From NCBI RefSeq assembly GCF_014641595.1, contig NZ_BMIA01000001.1:2542426-2606425 (forward strand): a stretch of 64,000 nt of DNA, in the 5' to 3' direction. Position numbers and translations under genes: made by a program. The stretch comes from Dyadobacter endophyticus. GTDB taxonomy: Bacteria; Bacteroidota; Bacteroidia; Cytophagales; Spirosomataceae. Positions 19,406-28,761 of this stretch are shown here, in pieces (positions within the stretch are counted from its first letter, which is position 1; every line of letters begins with the position of its first letter). Below the pieces are notes generated by a model, which ran no database searches, had not been told where the DNA came from, and worked only from the letters and a program-made list of their open reading frames with translations.

Positions 19406-20197
19406 CTACTGCGTCACCCACCCGCCGTCGATCGAAAAGCAGCCGCCGGTGGAATAGCTCGAAGCCTTGCTGGCCAGGTACAATGCAATGCCGCCAATCT
19501 CGTGTAATTCGCCCCAGCGGCCCATTGGGATCTTGGAAATGAATGCTTTATATTTTTCGGGGTCGTTAATGAGAGGCAGGTTGAGGTCGGTGGCGAACGG
19601 GCCGGGCAGAATGGCGTTCACGGTAATGCCGTCGAGCGCTACTTCCATGGCCAGCGATCGGGTGAGCTGCAAAATGGCGCCTTTGCTCGTCGCGTAAGGC
19701 GTGCGCTCGGGAATGGCCGTGAGCGCGAGCATGGAGCCGATGTTGATGATCCGGCCGTAACCGTTTTCCTTCATGACCGGCACAACTTCCCGGCAGGCGA
19801 GCCAGGTGCCGGTCACATTCACACTCTGTACTTTATTGAAATCATCCAGCGAAAGTGCCTCGATAGGCCCGCGGATATTGATACCGGCAGAATTTACCAG
19901 AATATCGATTTTTCCAAAAGTATCAACCGCCGTTCTGACGGCCGCTTTGATATGCTGCTCGGAAGTAACATCGCAGCCCACGCTGATGCAGTTGATGTCG
20001 TACGTTTCTTTGAGCAGCTGCTCCGACTCCCTGTTCACCGCCTCGTCTCGCGCCGCGATCACGATATTGGCACCGGCTTCGGCGAGGGCTTTGGCCATGG
20101 CCAGCCCCAGCCCGCGGTTACCGCCCACAACGAGCGCGGTTTGCCCGTGCAGTTTAAACTGGTCGAGAATGCTTTGTTGCATGCTTAGCGTTTCCAT
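19406..20197 (-). CDS. SDR family oxidoreductase (sugar-acid dehydrogenase)
   Basis: A 263-residue classical short-chain dehydrogenase. The dinucleotide motif GGNRGLG is near residues 25-31 (usual form TGxxxGxG, here beginning GG), NSAG is present, and the catalytic set is Ser155, Tyr168 and Lys172 (PYATSKGAI). The C-terminal CFSIDGGWVTQ is typical. It lies 5 bp from the enolase-superfamily gene and 35 bp before the AraD1 gene. Relatives oxidise gluconate-type acids or 2-keto-3-deoxy acids. Given its neighbours, oxidation of the 2-keto-3-deoxy acid made by the dehydratase is the most coherent job, but an aldose 1-dehydrogenase role cannot be excluded. Confidence 0.9.
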   Translation of the reverse strand: METLSMQQSILDQFKLHGQTALVVGGNRGLGLAMAKALAEAGANIVIAARDEAVNRESEQLLKETYDINCISVGCDVTSEQHIKAAVRTAVDTFGKIDILVNSAGINIRGPIEALSLDDFNKVQSVNVTGTWLACREVVPVMKENGYGRIINIGSMLALTAIPERTPYATSKGAILQLTRSLAMEVALDGITVNAILPGPFATDLNLPLINDPEKYKAFISKIPMGRWGELHEIGGIALYLASKASSYSTGGCFSIDGGWVTQ

Positions 20198-20202
20198 GGT
20201 GC

Positions 20203-21372
20203 TTATTCGGAAATAATGAAATGTTCGAGACCTTCTGTTTTGAGTGTGAGACCAACACCCGGCAATGTATCGCTGAGCTGTACCCTTCCGTTTTCGGCGA
20301 TCGCCTCGCCGTCGAAAATGTACCAGAACATTTCGTTGCCTACTTCGATCTCCGTTTGCGGGAAATACTCGGCCATCGGGCTCGCGAAGGAGCTCAATAC
20401 CACATGCAGATTATGCATTTGCCCCCCGTGTGGGATTACTTCAATGCCATGTGCGAGGGCCATATTACAGATCTTCTGCGCCTCTGTAAATCCTCCCACC
20501 CGGTTGGTATCGAACTGAAAAATGTCCAGCGCACCGGTTTGCAGCAGGTCGTGGAAGCCGTAGCGGGTGTATTCGTGCTCCCCACCCGAAAGCGGAATGT
20601 CGGTATAGTTGCGGAGTTTGGCAAAATTGTGGATCTCGTCGGGCAAAAGCAGCTCTTCGGCCCAGCGAAGGTTGTACGGTTCCAGCGCTTTCAGGAATTG
20701 CTTCGCATAGGCCAGGTTGAAGCCCATATAACCTTCCAGCATCACATTGATGTCGTCGCCCACAGCTTCGCGCACCACTTTCACCATCTCCACGTTCTTC
20801 CGCATTCCCGCCACGCCTTCGGTGAGCGGGTAGCCGCAGCGTAGTTTCATGCCCGAAAAGCCCTGCTCCTTGTAATGTACGGCCTCGGCCTGGAGGCTGT
20901 CGAGGTCGCGGGTGTAGAGGCGGCTGTAATAGGTTTCGATATCCGGCGTCGTGCGCCCGCCCATGAGCATGAACACGGGCTGGTTCATTACTTTGCCTTT
21001 GATATCCCAAAGGGCAATGTCGATGGCGCTGATGGCCGCGATTACGGTGCCTTTCCGGCCGAATGCGACCGTCGAGCGGTACATTTTCTCGAAAAGATAT
21101 TCGGTATTTAAAGGATTTTCGCCCAGCAGGATCGGCGTCAGTTTGCTGTCGATCACAGCCTTGGTCACATCCGGGCTCAGCCCTGCGTTACCGTAGCCAA
21201 TATGCCCCTCGTCGGTCTCTACTTCCACCACCAGCCAGCTGAAAAACCGGAAGGCGGCCTGCGAATCGGTTTGGGAATGAATGGGACTGAGCGGCGTCGC
21301 AAACACGGTATTGGTCGTCAGCACCGGGCCTGTCCATTTATATAATTTCGCTGTTACTCTCTTGATTTTCAT
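20203..21372 (-). CDS. Enolase-superfamily sugar-acid dehydratase (L-rhamnonate-dehydratase-like)
   Basis: A 389-residue mandelate racemase / muconate lactonizing enzyme family member. Visible parts: an N-terminal capping domain (SPIHSQTDSQAAFRFFSWLV), the catalytic K-x-R (GMKLRCGYPL), metal ligands in NVMLEGYM, WAEELLLPDE and SGGEHEYTRYGF, and the late catalytic His in VIPHGGQMHN. The pattern GEHEYTRYGF...IFQFDTNRVGGFTEA followed by PHGG most resembles L-rhamnonate dehydratases, which turn L-rhamnonate and similar acids (L-mannonate, L-lyxonate) into 2-keto-3-deoxy acids. It is the first of the three catabolic genes after GH39. The specific acid is not proven by sequence. Confidence 0.88.
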   Translation of the reverse strand: MKIKRVTAKLYKWTGPVLTTNTVFATPLSPIHSQTDSQAAFRFFSWLVVEVETDEGHIGYGNAGLSPDVTKAVIDSKLTPILLGENPLNTEYLFEKMYRSTVAFGRKGTVIAAISAIDIALWDIKGKVMNQPVFMLMGGRTTPDIETYYSRLYTRDLDSLQAEAVHYKEQGFSGMKLRCGYPLTEGVAGMRKNVEMVKVVREAVGDDINVMLEGYMGFNLAYAKQFLKALEPYNLRWAEELLLPDEIHNFAKLRNYTDIPLSGGEHEYTRYGFHDLLQTGALDIFQFDTNRVGGFTEAQKICNMALAHGIEVIPHGGQMHNLHVVLSSFASPMAEYFPQTEIEVGNEMFWYIFDGEAIAENGRVQLSDTLPGVGLTLKTEGLEHFIISE

Positions 21373-21420
21373 TGAAATGCATGTTAAAACTAAATCATTT
21401 TACTATCGGAATGATCTCAC

Positions 21421-23118
21421 TTACCACTTGAAATGCAGGAATGAAACACCCTGGCGCGGGAGCTGCATTTCCACGGTCGTACTGCCATCTTTCGGTTCGA
21501 TCCACTGCGGCGAAGTCAGCAATTCGAGTTGACCGGCCTTTTCGAGTTGCCTGATCTGCTCCGCCGTCGGTTGCTTCGGCGAGCCCATCGCTTTCCACAC
21601 TTCGTAGGAGTTGCTGTTTTCCTTGTCGATGCGGTAGTGGTAGAGCATCATTTTCTGCTGCGGCAAGCCTTTCACAGACACTTTCACAGTCGCATCGGGC
21701 ACGGGCACATTATCGTCGTGATAATTCCACACCATTACCGCCGCCGAATTGGCGCTTTTGGAAGCAATACCATTGATGTCCGCCTCTTTGCGAACGCTTT
21801 CGTCCCTAACCCTTTTGAAATCGTAGGCCAGGTCCTGCTTCACTTCCACGCGGTTGCCTTCCATCATGCCAAACATCCGGAAAACGTTTAGTACCGGCTT
21901 GTCGACGCCATTGGTAGCCAAATCGCGGAAGCCGCGGAACCAGGCCTGATCCTCAAATTCGAACGACCAGCTCACCGCGCCCAGCAAATTCACTCCACGC
22001 GCCTCGGCCAGCTCGTATTTACGTGCAAACGACGCCGCCGTGTAGCTCGAATACATGGTACCATTGCGATAGGCATTCTGCGGGCTCACATCCTCCGAGC
22101 AGGCCGCGCAGCCCTCCGGATCCGATTCGCCGATGATGATCGGCAGCTTTTTCAGTGCCGGGTAAGAAGCCACGATCTCGAAACCCTTGTCCAAATCGCG
22201 CAGCTGCGTGCCCATGTTCATCTGCACGTGCCCGTCTACAATTTTCGGTGCACCTTTCGCATGGTAGGTAATGAAATCGATCGGCGTGCCCGTTTTGCCG
22301 GTCACGTAGTTTTTGCCGGCGGTCACGTGGTCGAGGAATTTTGTCATAAAAACCTGCGACTTATCCCACGACGGTCCCGTCACTTCGGGCCCGCCTATTT
22401 TAGCGGTAGGCAATGCGCGCTTCACCGCGTCGGCCGTGTAGTCGTATAGTTTAATGTATTCATCGACAGTCCCCTTCCAATAGCTGATGTTCGGTTCATT
22501 CCAAAGCTCCCAGTACCAGCTTTCCACCTCCTTCTTGCCATAGCGGGCTACCGAGTGCTTCACCCATTGAAACACGAGCTCCGCCCATTTGTTGTAGTCA
22601 TTGGGAGGATAGGCCCAGCCGAGGTAAATGTCGTTGTAATTATCGCCCGGCTTCCAGTGGTGACGGTAGGGCTCCGGTTTGGAGGACAGTGCCTGCGGCA
22701 TAAAACCGATCTGGGCAATGGGTTTCATGCCTCTTTCGATATAGGTATCGAAAATTTTGTCGACGATCTTCCAGTCGTACACCGGTTTGCCCTGCGCATC
22801 TTCGGTGTAGGCATTGGTGGAGCCCCATTTGAGCGCCGCCTCGCCGTCGCCCGTCACGAGCAGGCTGTGCGCTCGCACGTACACGGGAACTTTGCTGAAC
22901 TGGGAGATTTCCGTGAGCAGCTTTTTCCCGTCCTTCATGTAGGTGTAATTGGGCTCATCGTAGCCAAAAAACGCCCAGATCGGCTGCATAGGGGCTTTTA
23001 CCTTCGCCAGGTTGACGTCGATAGTGACGGGTTGCTGCTGGCTGAAAACAGGAGTGGACAATGCCGCGCCCAGGGTGGCTGCGTGGAACAGGGCAAGTTT
23101 GGTTTTTTTGAAAAACAT
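21421..23118 (-). CDS. GH39-like glycoside hydrolase (beta-xylosidase / iduronidase clan GH-A)
   Basis: A 565-residue secreted (beta/alpha)8-barrel enzyme with signal peptide MFFKKTKLALFHAATLGAAL... The acid/base Glu208 lies in WELWNEPNISYW and the nucleophile Glu331 in LPIIIGESDPEG, both in the positions expected for clan GH-A, followed by a C-terminal beta-sandwich of about 150 residues. GH39 includes beta-xylosidases and alpha-L-iduronidases. It lies between SusD and the sugar-acid genes in PUL2. Because the downstream genes handle sugar acids, an enzyme releasing an uncommon sugar or uronic acid fits as well as xylose; sequence alone does not decide. Confidence 0.85.
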   Translation of the reverse strand: MFFKKTKLALFHAATLGAALSTPVFSQQQPVTIDVNLAKVKAPMQPIWAFFGYDEPNYTYMKDGKKLLTEISQFSKVPVYVRAHSLLVTGDGEAALKWGSTNAYTEDAQGKPVYDWKIVDKIFDTYIERGMKPIAQIGFMPQALSSKPEPYRHHWKPGDNYNDIYLGWAYPPNDYNKWAELVFQWVKHSVARYGKKEVESWYWELWNEPNISYWKGTVDEYIKLYDYTADAVKRALPTAKIGGPEVTGPSWDKSQVFMTKFLDHVTAGKNYVTGKTGTPIDFITYHAKGAPKIVDGHVQMNMGTQLRDLDKGFEIVASYPALKKLPIIIGESDPEGCAACSEDVSPQNAYRNGTMYSSYTAASFARKYELAEARGVNLLGAVSWSFEFEDQAWFRGFRDLATNGVDKPVLNVFRMFGMMEGNRVEVKQDLAYDFKRVRDESVRKEADINGIASKSANSAAVMVWNYHDDNVPVPDATVKVSVKGLPQQKMMLYHYRIDKENSNSYEVWKAMGSPKQPTAEQIRQLEKAGQLELLTSPQWIEPKDGSTTVEMQLPRQGVSFLHFKW

Positions 23119-23141
23119 GAGACTCTGGTTAAGCGTAAAAA

Positions 23142-24689
23142 TTAATATCCGGGATTCTGTTTAATCTGGCTGTTCCGGCTGATCTGCTGGGTGGGTATCG
23201 GGAAAAGATTATGCTTCTCGGCTGCGGCGGTAACGCCATTCGCCTGTGCAGTAGCGATCAGGCGGTTGTGCCGGATCAGGTCCCAACGGTAATGCCCCTC
23301 GCCCACAAACTCCTGCGCGCGCTCTTTGAGCACCGCATTCCGGAATTCCTCTTTCGATAACCCTTTCAAATCGGGATAAACCGTCGCGGGTTGTTCGGAA
23401 GCCGTACCCACTGCCCTTGCCCGTCGCCGTACCTGGTTGAGCGCCTCGAATGCCTGGGGCGTCGGCCCATCGGTTTCATTGGTCGCTTCGGCGTAGGTGA
23501 GCAGCATGTCGGCGTAGCGGATCAGTGGATAGTTTACGCCTTCTTTAAGGTAGCCGGTGGCAAAATCTATCCGATGAAACTTGGTCAAAAATGGCGCGTA
23601 CATCGTAACCGTGTCGCGGACGAGCTCCTTTGTGCCATTTTTGTAATAATAGGGCATTTTCTGGCGCACCGACTGCCACTTGCGGTAAGTGTCAGGGCTT
23701 TCAGCAAAAAATGATTTCCGCGCCTGAAAAATGACCAGGTCTTTAAGCACATGGAACTGTACATTCACACCGTTGACCGTCTGCGCGGGCGGGCCGAACA
23801 GGTAAATCATCCGCGTCTGGTACATCTGCGAGGTATTGTTGCCATTCCCCCCGTGCTGAATGGAGAAAATATGCTCCTTACCGTTCTGAAAATCAGGATT
23901 ATTGATGTTTTCATAATCCTCAAAAAGGCTAAAAACGCCCGCATCCAGTACTTTTTTGGCCTCGGTGGCCGCTTCTTTCCATTTGCGTTGCTGCAAATAA
24001 ACCTTGGAAAGCAATGCAGTAGCCGAAATGGTCGTAGCCCTGCCGGCGGTGATATCGGCCTTGTTGAGCGGGCTGAGCAACGTTACGGACGCATTGAGAT
24101 CGCTCACGATTTGTGCATACACCTCCTCTTCGGAACTTCTCGGCTTATCCACTTCGCTCAGATCGGTGGTCGCTTTCACGTGCAGCGGCACGCCGCCGAA
24201 CATTCTCACGAGGTTGAAGTAAAAGAATGCACGCAGGAACTTCGCTTCGCCCAGCACCTTGTCTTTCCCTTGAAATTCAGCCACTTCCATCTTATCGATC
24301 AGCGTGTTGGCCCGGTTGATCACCTGGTAAAAATAGTCCCAGGCTGTCACGAGTTCCACGGCATCGGGTGTCCACGAATAGGTATTCCATTCGTTCTGAA
24401 TGCCCGAGCGGTCGCCCGAACCATTGGCAGAGCCGCCGCCGATGAGCGTAAATGCGGTGACGTCGCCGAGGGTAACCCATTGTCCGTCGCGGTAGTTATC
24501 ATTCCAGAGATAGTTATAAACCCCGTTCAGTCCCAGCTGCGCCTGGTCGAGGGTTTTGTAAAAATCATCGGTCGCCACCTGGCTGTATACTTTCTCTTGC
24601 AGGGAATTTTCGCAACCGCTTCCGCCCAGCAGCGCCAATGCGGCAAGGGCAACGGCGCGGTATGTTGGTTTTTGTTTAAATCGGATCAT
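23142..24689 (-). CDS. SusD/RagB family outer-membrane lipoprotein (PUL2)
   Basis: A 515-residue lipoprotein with a signal ending ALALLGGSGC (Cys26 lipidated). The RagB/SusD body includes TTDLSEVDKPRSSEEEVYAQ, the repeat helices AKFLRAFFYFNLVRMFGGVP and the C-terminal hallmark VLKERAQEFVGEGHYRWDLIRHN, ending LFPIPTQQISRNSQIKQNPGY. It partners the SusC directly upstream (20 bp gap). It binds the PUL2 glycan at the cell surface; the ligand is unknown. Confidence 0.95.
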   Translation of the reverse strand: MIRFKQKPTYRAVALAALALLGGSGCENSLQEKVYSQVATDDFYKTLDQAQLGLNGVYNYLWNDNYRDGQWVTLGDVTAFTLIGGGSANGSGDRSGIQNEWNTYSWTPDAVELVTAWDYFYQVINRANTLIDKMEVAEFQGKDKVLGEAKFLRAFFYFNLVRMFGGVPLHVKATTDLSEVDKPRSSEEEVYAQIVSDLNASVTLLSPLNKADITAGRATTISATALLSKVYLQQRKWKEAATEAKKVLDAGVFSLFEDYENINNPDFQNGKEHIFSIQHGGNGNNTSQMYQTRMIYLFGPPAQTVNGVNVQFHVLKDLVIFQARKSFFAESPDTYRKWQSVRQKMPYYYKNGTKELVRDTVTMYAPFLTKFHRIDFATGYLKEGVNYPLIRYADMLLTYAEATNETDGPTPQAFEALNQVRRRARAVGTASEQPATVYPDLKGLSKEEFRNAVLKERAQEFVGEGHYRWDLIRHNRLIATAQANGVTAAAEKHNLFPIPTQQISRNSQIKQNPGY

Positions 24690-24709
24690 GTCAATTCAAT
24701 GTTTTTGCA

Positions 24710-27700
24710 TTAAAACCCTAGCTTGATTTCCACCCGGTAGGTCCGCGACGACGGGTACCCGAACCGGTCCATTCCTTTGGTGGTATTGCTGCCGCCGAAA
24801 GCGTTCACTTCCGGATCATACCCCGAATACTTCGTGATCAGTGCCAGGTTATCGACGCCGATGCCGATCCTCGCATTCTTGACAAAACTCACAAAACCAG
24901 GGATCTTGTAGCTCAGCGACACATTCTGCACACGCAGGAACGAGCCGTCCTCCACCAGAAAAGAACTCACGCGCTGCGGGTGCGAGGCGCTCGCGGCGGG
25001 GATATTGCCGTTGGGATTTTCAGGTGCCCAGCGGTCGAGGCGCTTAGCCGATACGCCGATCCCATCCAGCACGTATTGCTGCGTCGCCAGGTTCAGCACC
25101 TTGTTGCCCTGCATGCCGTACACGAACACGTGCAGGCTCAACGGACCGAACGCCAGGTCGTTGGTAAGGCCGTAGCTGAACTTGGGAAGCGGGCTACCCA
25201 GGAAAACATCGTCCTTTTCGGTATCGTAAGTGCCGTCGCCATTCACATCCTTATACCGGATATCGCCCGGCTTGGCGGCCGGCATGGTGCCCACCTCCTT
25301 GATTTCTTCTTTCGAACGCCAGATGCCTTCATACACCGAACCGTAAAACTCGCCTACGGTATGGCCCGGTTGAAGCCGTACCGTGTTTTTGGCGTGCGGG
25401 TTCACGTTGGCACCGCCTACCCAGCCGGAATACAGGTACTCGGCACCGCCCAGCGACAGGATTTCGTTTTTATTAAATGAAATGTTGAAGTTCGTCGTCC
25501 AATTGAGCTTGCCGTTGGTATTCACGGTATTGATACCGAATTCCCAACCTTTGTTCAGCATTGCCCCCGTGTTTTTCAGCACACTTCCGTAGCCGGTTTG
25601 CGATGGGGTCGGCACGTCGAGGAGCAGGTCGGTGGTTTTTTTGTGATAATAATCCACTGTAAAACTGAGGCGGCCATTCAGCACCGCGGCGTCCAGTCCC
25701 ACGTTAAACTCGCCTGTCTTTTCCCAGCTCAGATCGGGATTGGCGATGTTGGAAGGGAATGCGATAGGCACGCGGGCACCGCCGAAAATGTAGGAGCTGC
25801 GCGTCCCGAACGAAGTACCCAGCAGCGAAAGCGACCGGTAAACGCCAATGGCCTCATTACCTGTTTTGCCATAGCTCGCCCGGAATTTCAACTGATCGAA
25901 CACATCCAGGTCGCGGATGAACTTCTCCTCGCCCAGCTGCCAGCCAAATGCCACGGCCGGGAACACGCCATATTTGTTGTTGACCCCAAATTTAGAAGAA
26001 CCATCGGCCCGTACTGAGGCAGTGAACAGGTATTTGTCCTTCAATGAGTAGTTCAAGCGGCCCAGGTACGAAATGAGTGTCCATTCATTCATATTGCTGC
26101 CCGGCGCCTGCGGGCTACTGCCGAGGCCGAGATTGTAGTACTCAAAAATATCACTCGGAAAACCAAACGACGAGGCGTCGACGGTTTCATTAGTTTCTTT
26201 CTGGTAGGTAAACCCGGCCAGGACTTTCAGGTTATGAATGCCTGCGAAAGTCTTGGAATAGGTCAGTGTATTCGCATTGGTAAAATTGAGGTTGCGCACA
26301 CCGATTTGCCGGGCTTTTCCGTTCGCCCCAGCCGCGGCCTCGGAGCCGATCGGAAAGTATTGGTGGAATTTCCAGTCGCGAATGTCGGCGCCGAAGCGGA
26401 CATTCAGATCTAGCCCCGGGATAATGTTGTAATCGGCGTAAATGTTGCCGAGAATGCGCATGGTATTGCTTAGCTGCCGGTATTTTTCCGTCATCGTCAG
26501 CGGGTTTTCTAGGCCGCCGCCCATTGGGAAATTCCGAAGGTTAGTGGCCTGGCCGAGCTCGTCGCGGGCCGGAATGGTCGGCGGGGCTTCGTACACGGCG
26601 TCCACGACATTGGAAATACCCTCGTAGCCCTTGGTATCGGTCGGCACCACGTTTTCGTTGGTCATTGTAAAGAGCAGGCTCTGCCCTATGCGCAGCTGTT
26701 TGCTGATATCCGCATCGATGTTAATGGACGTCCCGTATCGCTTGAAATTCGAGCCCGGAATGATCCCGTCCTGCAAAGTGACGTTTTCGGCGAGCATGTA
26801 ACGCACGCTGGGGCCGCCGCCGGAGAACGACAGCTTGAAGTTCTGTCTTGGCGCGGAGTTGTAAATTTCGCTCTGCCAGTCGGTACCCTTGCCAAAACCG
26901 GCCACCTGGGCAGGCGTGTACACCTGCGATTGCCCGAGCAGGCTCGCTCGCTCGTTCGCCTGTATGGCCCATTGGGTCGCGTTCATGAAATCGAGCTTCT
27001 TACGGATTGTCTGCAAGCCGAAAGCATATTCGAAATCGACCCGCTGCTGGCCTGCTTTGCCTCTTCTGGTGGTAATCAATACCACGCCATTCGCCGCACG
27101 CGAGCCGTAAATGGCAGATGCCGAAGCGTCTTTCAGGATTTGAATGGATTCGATATCCGACGGATCGATGGAATTCATCGGATTTGCATTCCCGCCAAAC
27201 GAGCCGGCATCGCTGCTGGCGCCCGTCTGGAAACCGTTGCTGATCGGCACGCCGTCGATCACGTACAGCGGAGAACCGCTCGCGGAAAGCGAAGCCGTGC
27301 CCCGTACCTGCACCGAAATGCCGCCGCCGGGTGCGTGTGAGTTGGTATTTACTTGCACACCGGCGATTTTGCCCTGCAATGCCTTGTCGGGCGTGTTGAT
27401 CGAGCCTTGTTCGATGTCCTTGCCTGCAATCGTAGCGATGGCGCCGGTGAGGTCCTTCTTCTGAACCGTACCATAACCTACTACTACCACCTCGCTGAGC
27501 TGCTCCGCATTGGGCGAGAGTTGCACGTCGATCGTCGTCTGGTTACGCACGGCGATTTCCTGCTGCACATACCCAATAAAGGAAAACACAAGCGATTGAT
27601 TTTCAACAACATTATTCAACTCATATTTACCATTCCCGTCGGAAGTGGTCCCAATGGAAGTCCCTTTCACAACGATGTTGACGCCTACGAGCGGCTGGTC

Positions 27701-27874
27701 TTTTTCGTCGGTAATTCTACCTTTTACCGCCTTGTCGACGGGCCTTGTGTGATGTAATTCAGGCCGGTACCTGTTCTTACCGACAGCCACTGTACTGATC
27801 AGGAGGGTGACTGCGACCCACAGGGGAAAGCGCAGCCAGTTACCCCCTCGGGGGTATCGTATAGCATTTCTCAT
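24710..27874 (-). CDS. SusC/RagA family TonB-linked outer-membrane transporter (PUL2)
   Basis: A 1054-residue transporter: signal peptide or anchor, carboxypeptidase-regulatory-like domain (VKGRITDEKDQPLVGVNIVV, about 47-130), EVVVVGYGTVQKKDLTGA, plug with IQILKDASASAIYGSRAANG, then the barrel ending RTYRVEIKLGF. No STN domain is present, so it is not of the sigma/anti-sigma-signalling kind. It starts the PUL2 operon, with seven genes running leftward to the MFS gene with small gaps. The 271-bp region between it and the XRE-cupin gene holds two perfect palindromes. Confidence 0.95.
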   Translation of the reverse strand: MRNAIRYPRGGNWLRFPLWVAVTLLISTVAVGKNRYRPELHHTRPVDKAVKGRITDEKDQPLVGVNIVVKGTSIGTTSDGNGKYELNNVVENQSLVFSFIGYVQQEIAVRNQTTIDVQLSPNAEQLSEVVVVGYGTVQKKDLTGAIATIAGKDIEQGSINTPDKALQGKIAGVQVNTNSHAPGGGISVQVRGTASLSASGSPLYVIDGVPISNGFQTGASSDAGSFGGNANPMNSIDPSDIESIQILKDASASAIYGSRAANGVVLITTRRGKAGQQRVDFEYAFGLQTIRKKLDFMNATQWAIQANERASLLGQSQVYTPAQVAGFGKGTDWQSEIYNSAPRQNFKLSFSGGGPSVRYMLAENVTLQDGIIPGSNFKRYGTSINIDADISKQLRIGQSLLFTMTNENVVPTDTKGYEGISNVVDAVYEAPPTIPARDELGQATNLRNFPMGGGLENPLTMTEKYRQLSNTMRILGNIYADYNIIPGLDLNVRFGADIRDWKFHQYFPIGSEAAAGANGKARQIGVRNLNFTNANTLTYSKTFAGIHNLKVLAGFTYQKETNETVDASSFGFPSDIFEYYNLGLGSSPQAPGSNMNEWTLISYLGRLNYSLKDKYLFTASVRADGSSKFGVNNKYGVFPAVAFGWQLGEEKFIRDLDVFDQLKFRASYGKTGNEAIGVYRSLSLLGTSFGTRSSYIFGGARVPIAFPSNIANPDLSWEKTGEFNVGLDAAVLNGRLSFTVDYYHKKTTDLLLDVPTPSQTGYGSVLKNTGAMLNKGWEFGINTVNTNGKLNWTTNFNISFNKNEILSLGGAEYLYSGWVGGANVNPHAKNTVRLQPGHTVGEFYGSVYEGIWRSKEEIKEVGTMPAAKPGDIRYKDVNGDGTYDTEKDDVFLGSPLPKFSYGLTNDLAFGPLSLHVFVYGMQGNKVLNLATQQYVLDGIGVSAKRLDRWAPENPNGNIPAASASHPQRVSSFLVEDGSFLRVQNVSLSYKIPGFVSFVKNARIGIGVDNLALITKYSGYDPEVNAFGGSNTTKGMDRFGYPSSRTYRVEIKLGF

Positions 27875-28009
27875 GATTTTGTTAAAGCTAAGGTGCAGGC
27901 AGTATCATACCAGGCCCAGCGACTACCGGAAAGTCGGGACAAAGCATGCTCCGCCAGTTTTTAAACACTGTTCGGACTAAGTTTTTGAAAAACAATACAT
28001 TCCTGATAA

Positions 28010-28024
28010 CCCTATGGCATAGGG
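28010..28024. promoter_or_regulatory. 15-bp palindrome upstream of PUL2 SusC
   Basis: CCCTATG G CATAGGG is a perfect inverted repeat with a single central base, about 136 bp before the SusC start. It has no loop or T-run, so operator is more likely than terminator. It differs from the palindrome at 28080. Confidence 0.4.
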
Positions 28025-28079
28025 CAGGCAACGTTGCTGACGGGGTCAGCGGACTAAAAAACAGGCAATTAGATTCTCT

Positions 28080-28100
28080 CGCGCTTTCACTGAAAGCGCG
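28080..28100. promoter_or_regulatory. 21-bp palindrome upstream of PUL2 SusC, candidate operator
   Basis: Arms CGCGCTTTCA and TGAAAGCGCG are perfect 10-bp complements around one base. It lies between the XRE-cupin gene and SusC, about 206 bp before the SusC ATG. The one-base centre and absence of T-runs on either side argue against a terminator. The neighbouring HTH regulator is the obvious candidate to bind it. Confidence 0.5.
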
Positions 28101-28145
28101 TCAATGCGGTGTGCGTATCAGGCAATCAAGCGTAAACGATAACGA

Positions 28146-28700
28146 CTATACGAAAATATCAAGGTACTTTACTTCATCGGAAACCGGCATAATTCCGTGT
28201 TTTTGAAGGCAATTGAAATACATGCTGTCGCCCGCCTTCAAAAGGTATTCGGTATCACCCAGCGTCATTTTCATTTCGCCTTCGATCACATAAATGAATT
28301 CCTCACCCTCGTGGGAAAGCTCGTGCTGCTTCACTTCGCCTTTTTTGGCTACGAAAAGCATTGGCTGCATTTTCTTCTGATGGTACTCGGTACCGAACGG
28401 GTAAATGAAATATCCCTTTTCCGTTTTCGTCAGGTTCTGCTCCGCCGTAAGCCTTGCTGTGAAAATAGCGTTGAGCCACTCCTCGGTTTCCAGCAAACTG
28501 GAAATGTTGGTCCCCAGCACCTGCGCGATTTTCACTAATGCAGCCACCGATGGGACGGTCTTGTTGTTCTCGATTTTGGAGATCATGCTTTTGGACAAAT
28601 CGCTTCCATCGGCTACCTCCTGCAAAGTTCTTTTCTGGCTCGTTCTCAATATCCTGATCCGGTCTCCGATATTAAGCGTATTCCCTTCGGCTATCAACAT
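28146..28700 (-). CDS. XRE-family regulator with C-terminal cupin sensor domain
   Basis: A 184-residue protein, starting at the ATG at 28700 (a TTG at 28709 gives three extra residues). Residues about 7-65 form a HipB/XRE-type HTH (LRTSQKRTLQEVADGSDLSKSMISKIENN), and about 105-180 a cupin barrel (HELSHEGEEFIYVIEG, then GDSMYFNCLQKHGIMP). The cupin probably binds a small ligand such as a sugar acid and changes DNA binding. It lies directly upstream of SusC2 on the same strand, making it the likely PUL2 regulator. Its own promoter carries a palindrome immediately after the -7 box, which suggests autorepression. Confidence 0.9.
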   Translation of the reverse strand: MLIAEGNTLNIGDRIRILRTSQKRTLQEVADGSDLSKSMISKIENNKTVPSVAALVKIAQVLGTNISSLLETEEWLNAIFTARLTAEQNLTKTEKGYFIYPFGTEYHQKKMQPMLFVAKKGEVKQHELSHEGEEFIYVIEGEMKMTLGDTEYLLKAGDSMYFNCLQKHGIMPVSDEVKYLDIFV

Positions 28701-28742
28701 AATTTTCAACCCTGTTTACTTATTTGGCGCTTTGTTTCATAT

Positions 28743-28761
28743 CATTCAACAAGGTTGAATG
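28743..28761. promoter_or_regulatory. Candidate autoregulatory operator of the XRE-cupin gene
   Basis: CATTCAAC AAG GTTGAATG: perfect 8-bp arms with a 3-bp centre. It abuts the -7 box and covers the expected transcription start, a classical repressor position. Confidence 0.55.

Noticed and set aside
28080..28100. Palindrome as a terminator of the XRE-cupin gene
   Set aside because: One-base centre and no T-run on either strand; operator is more likely.
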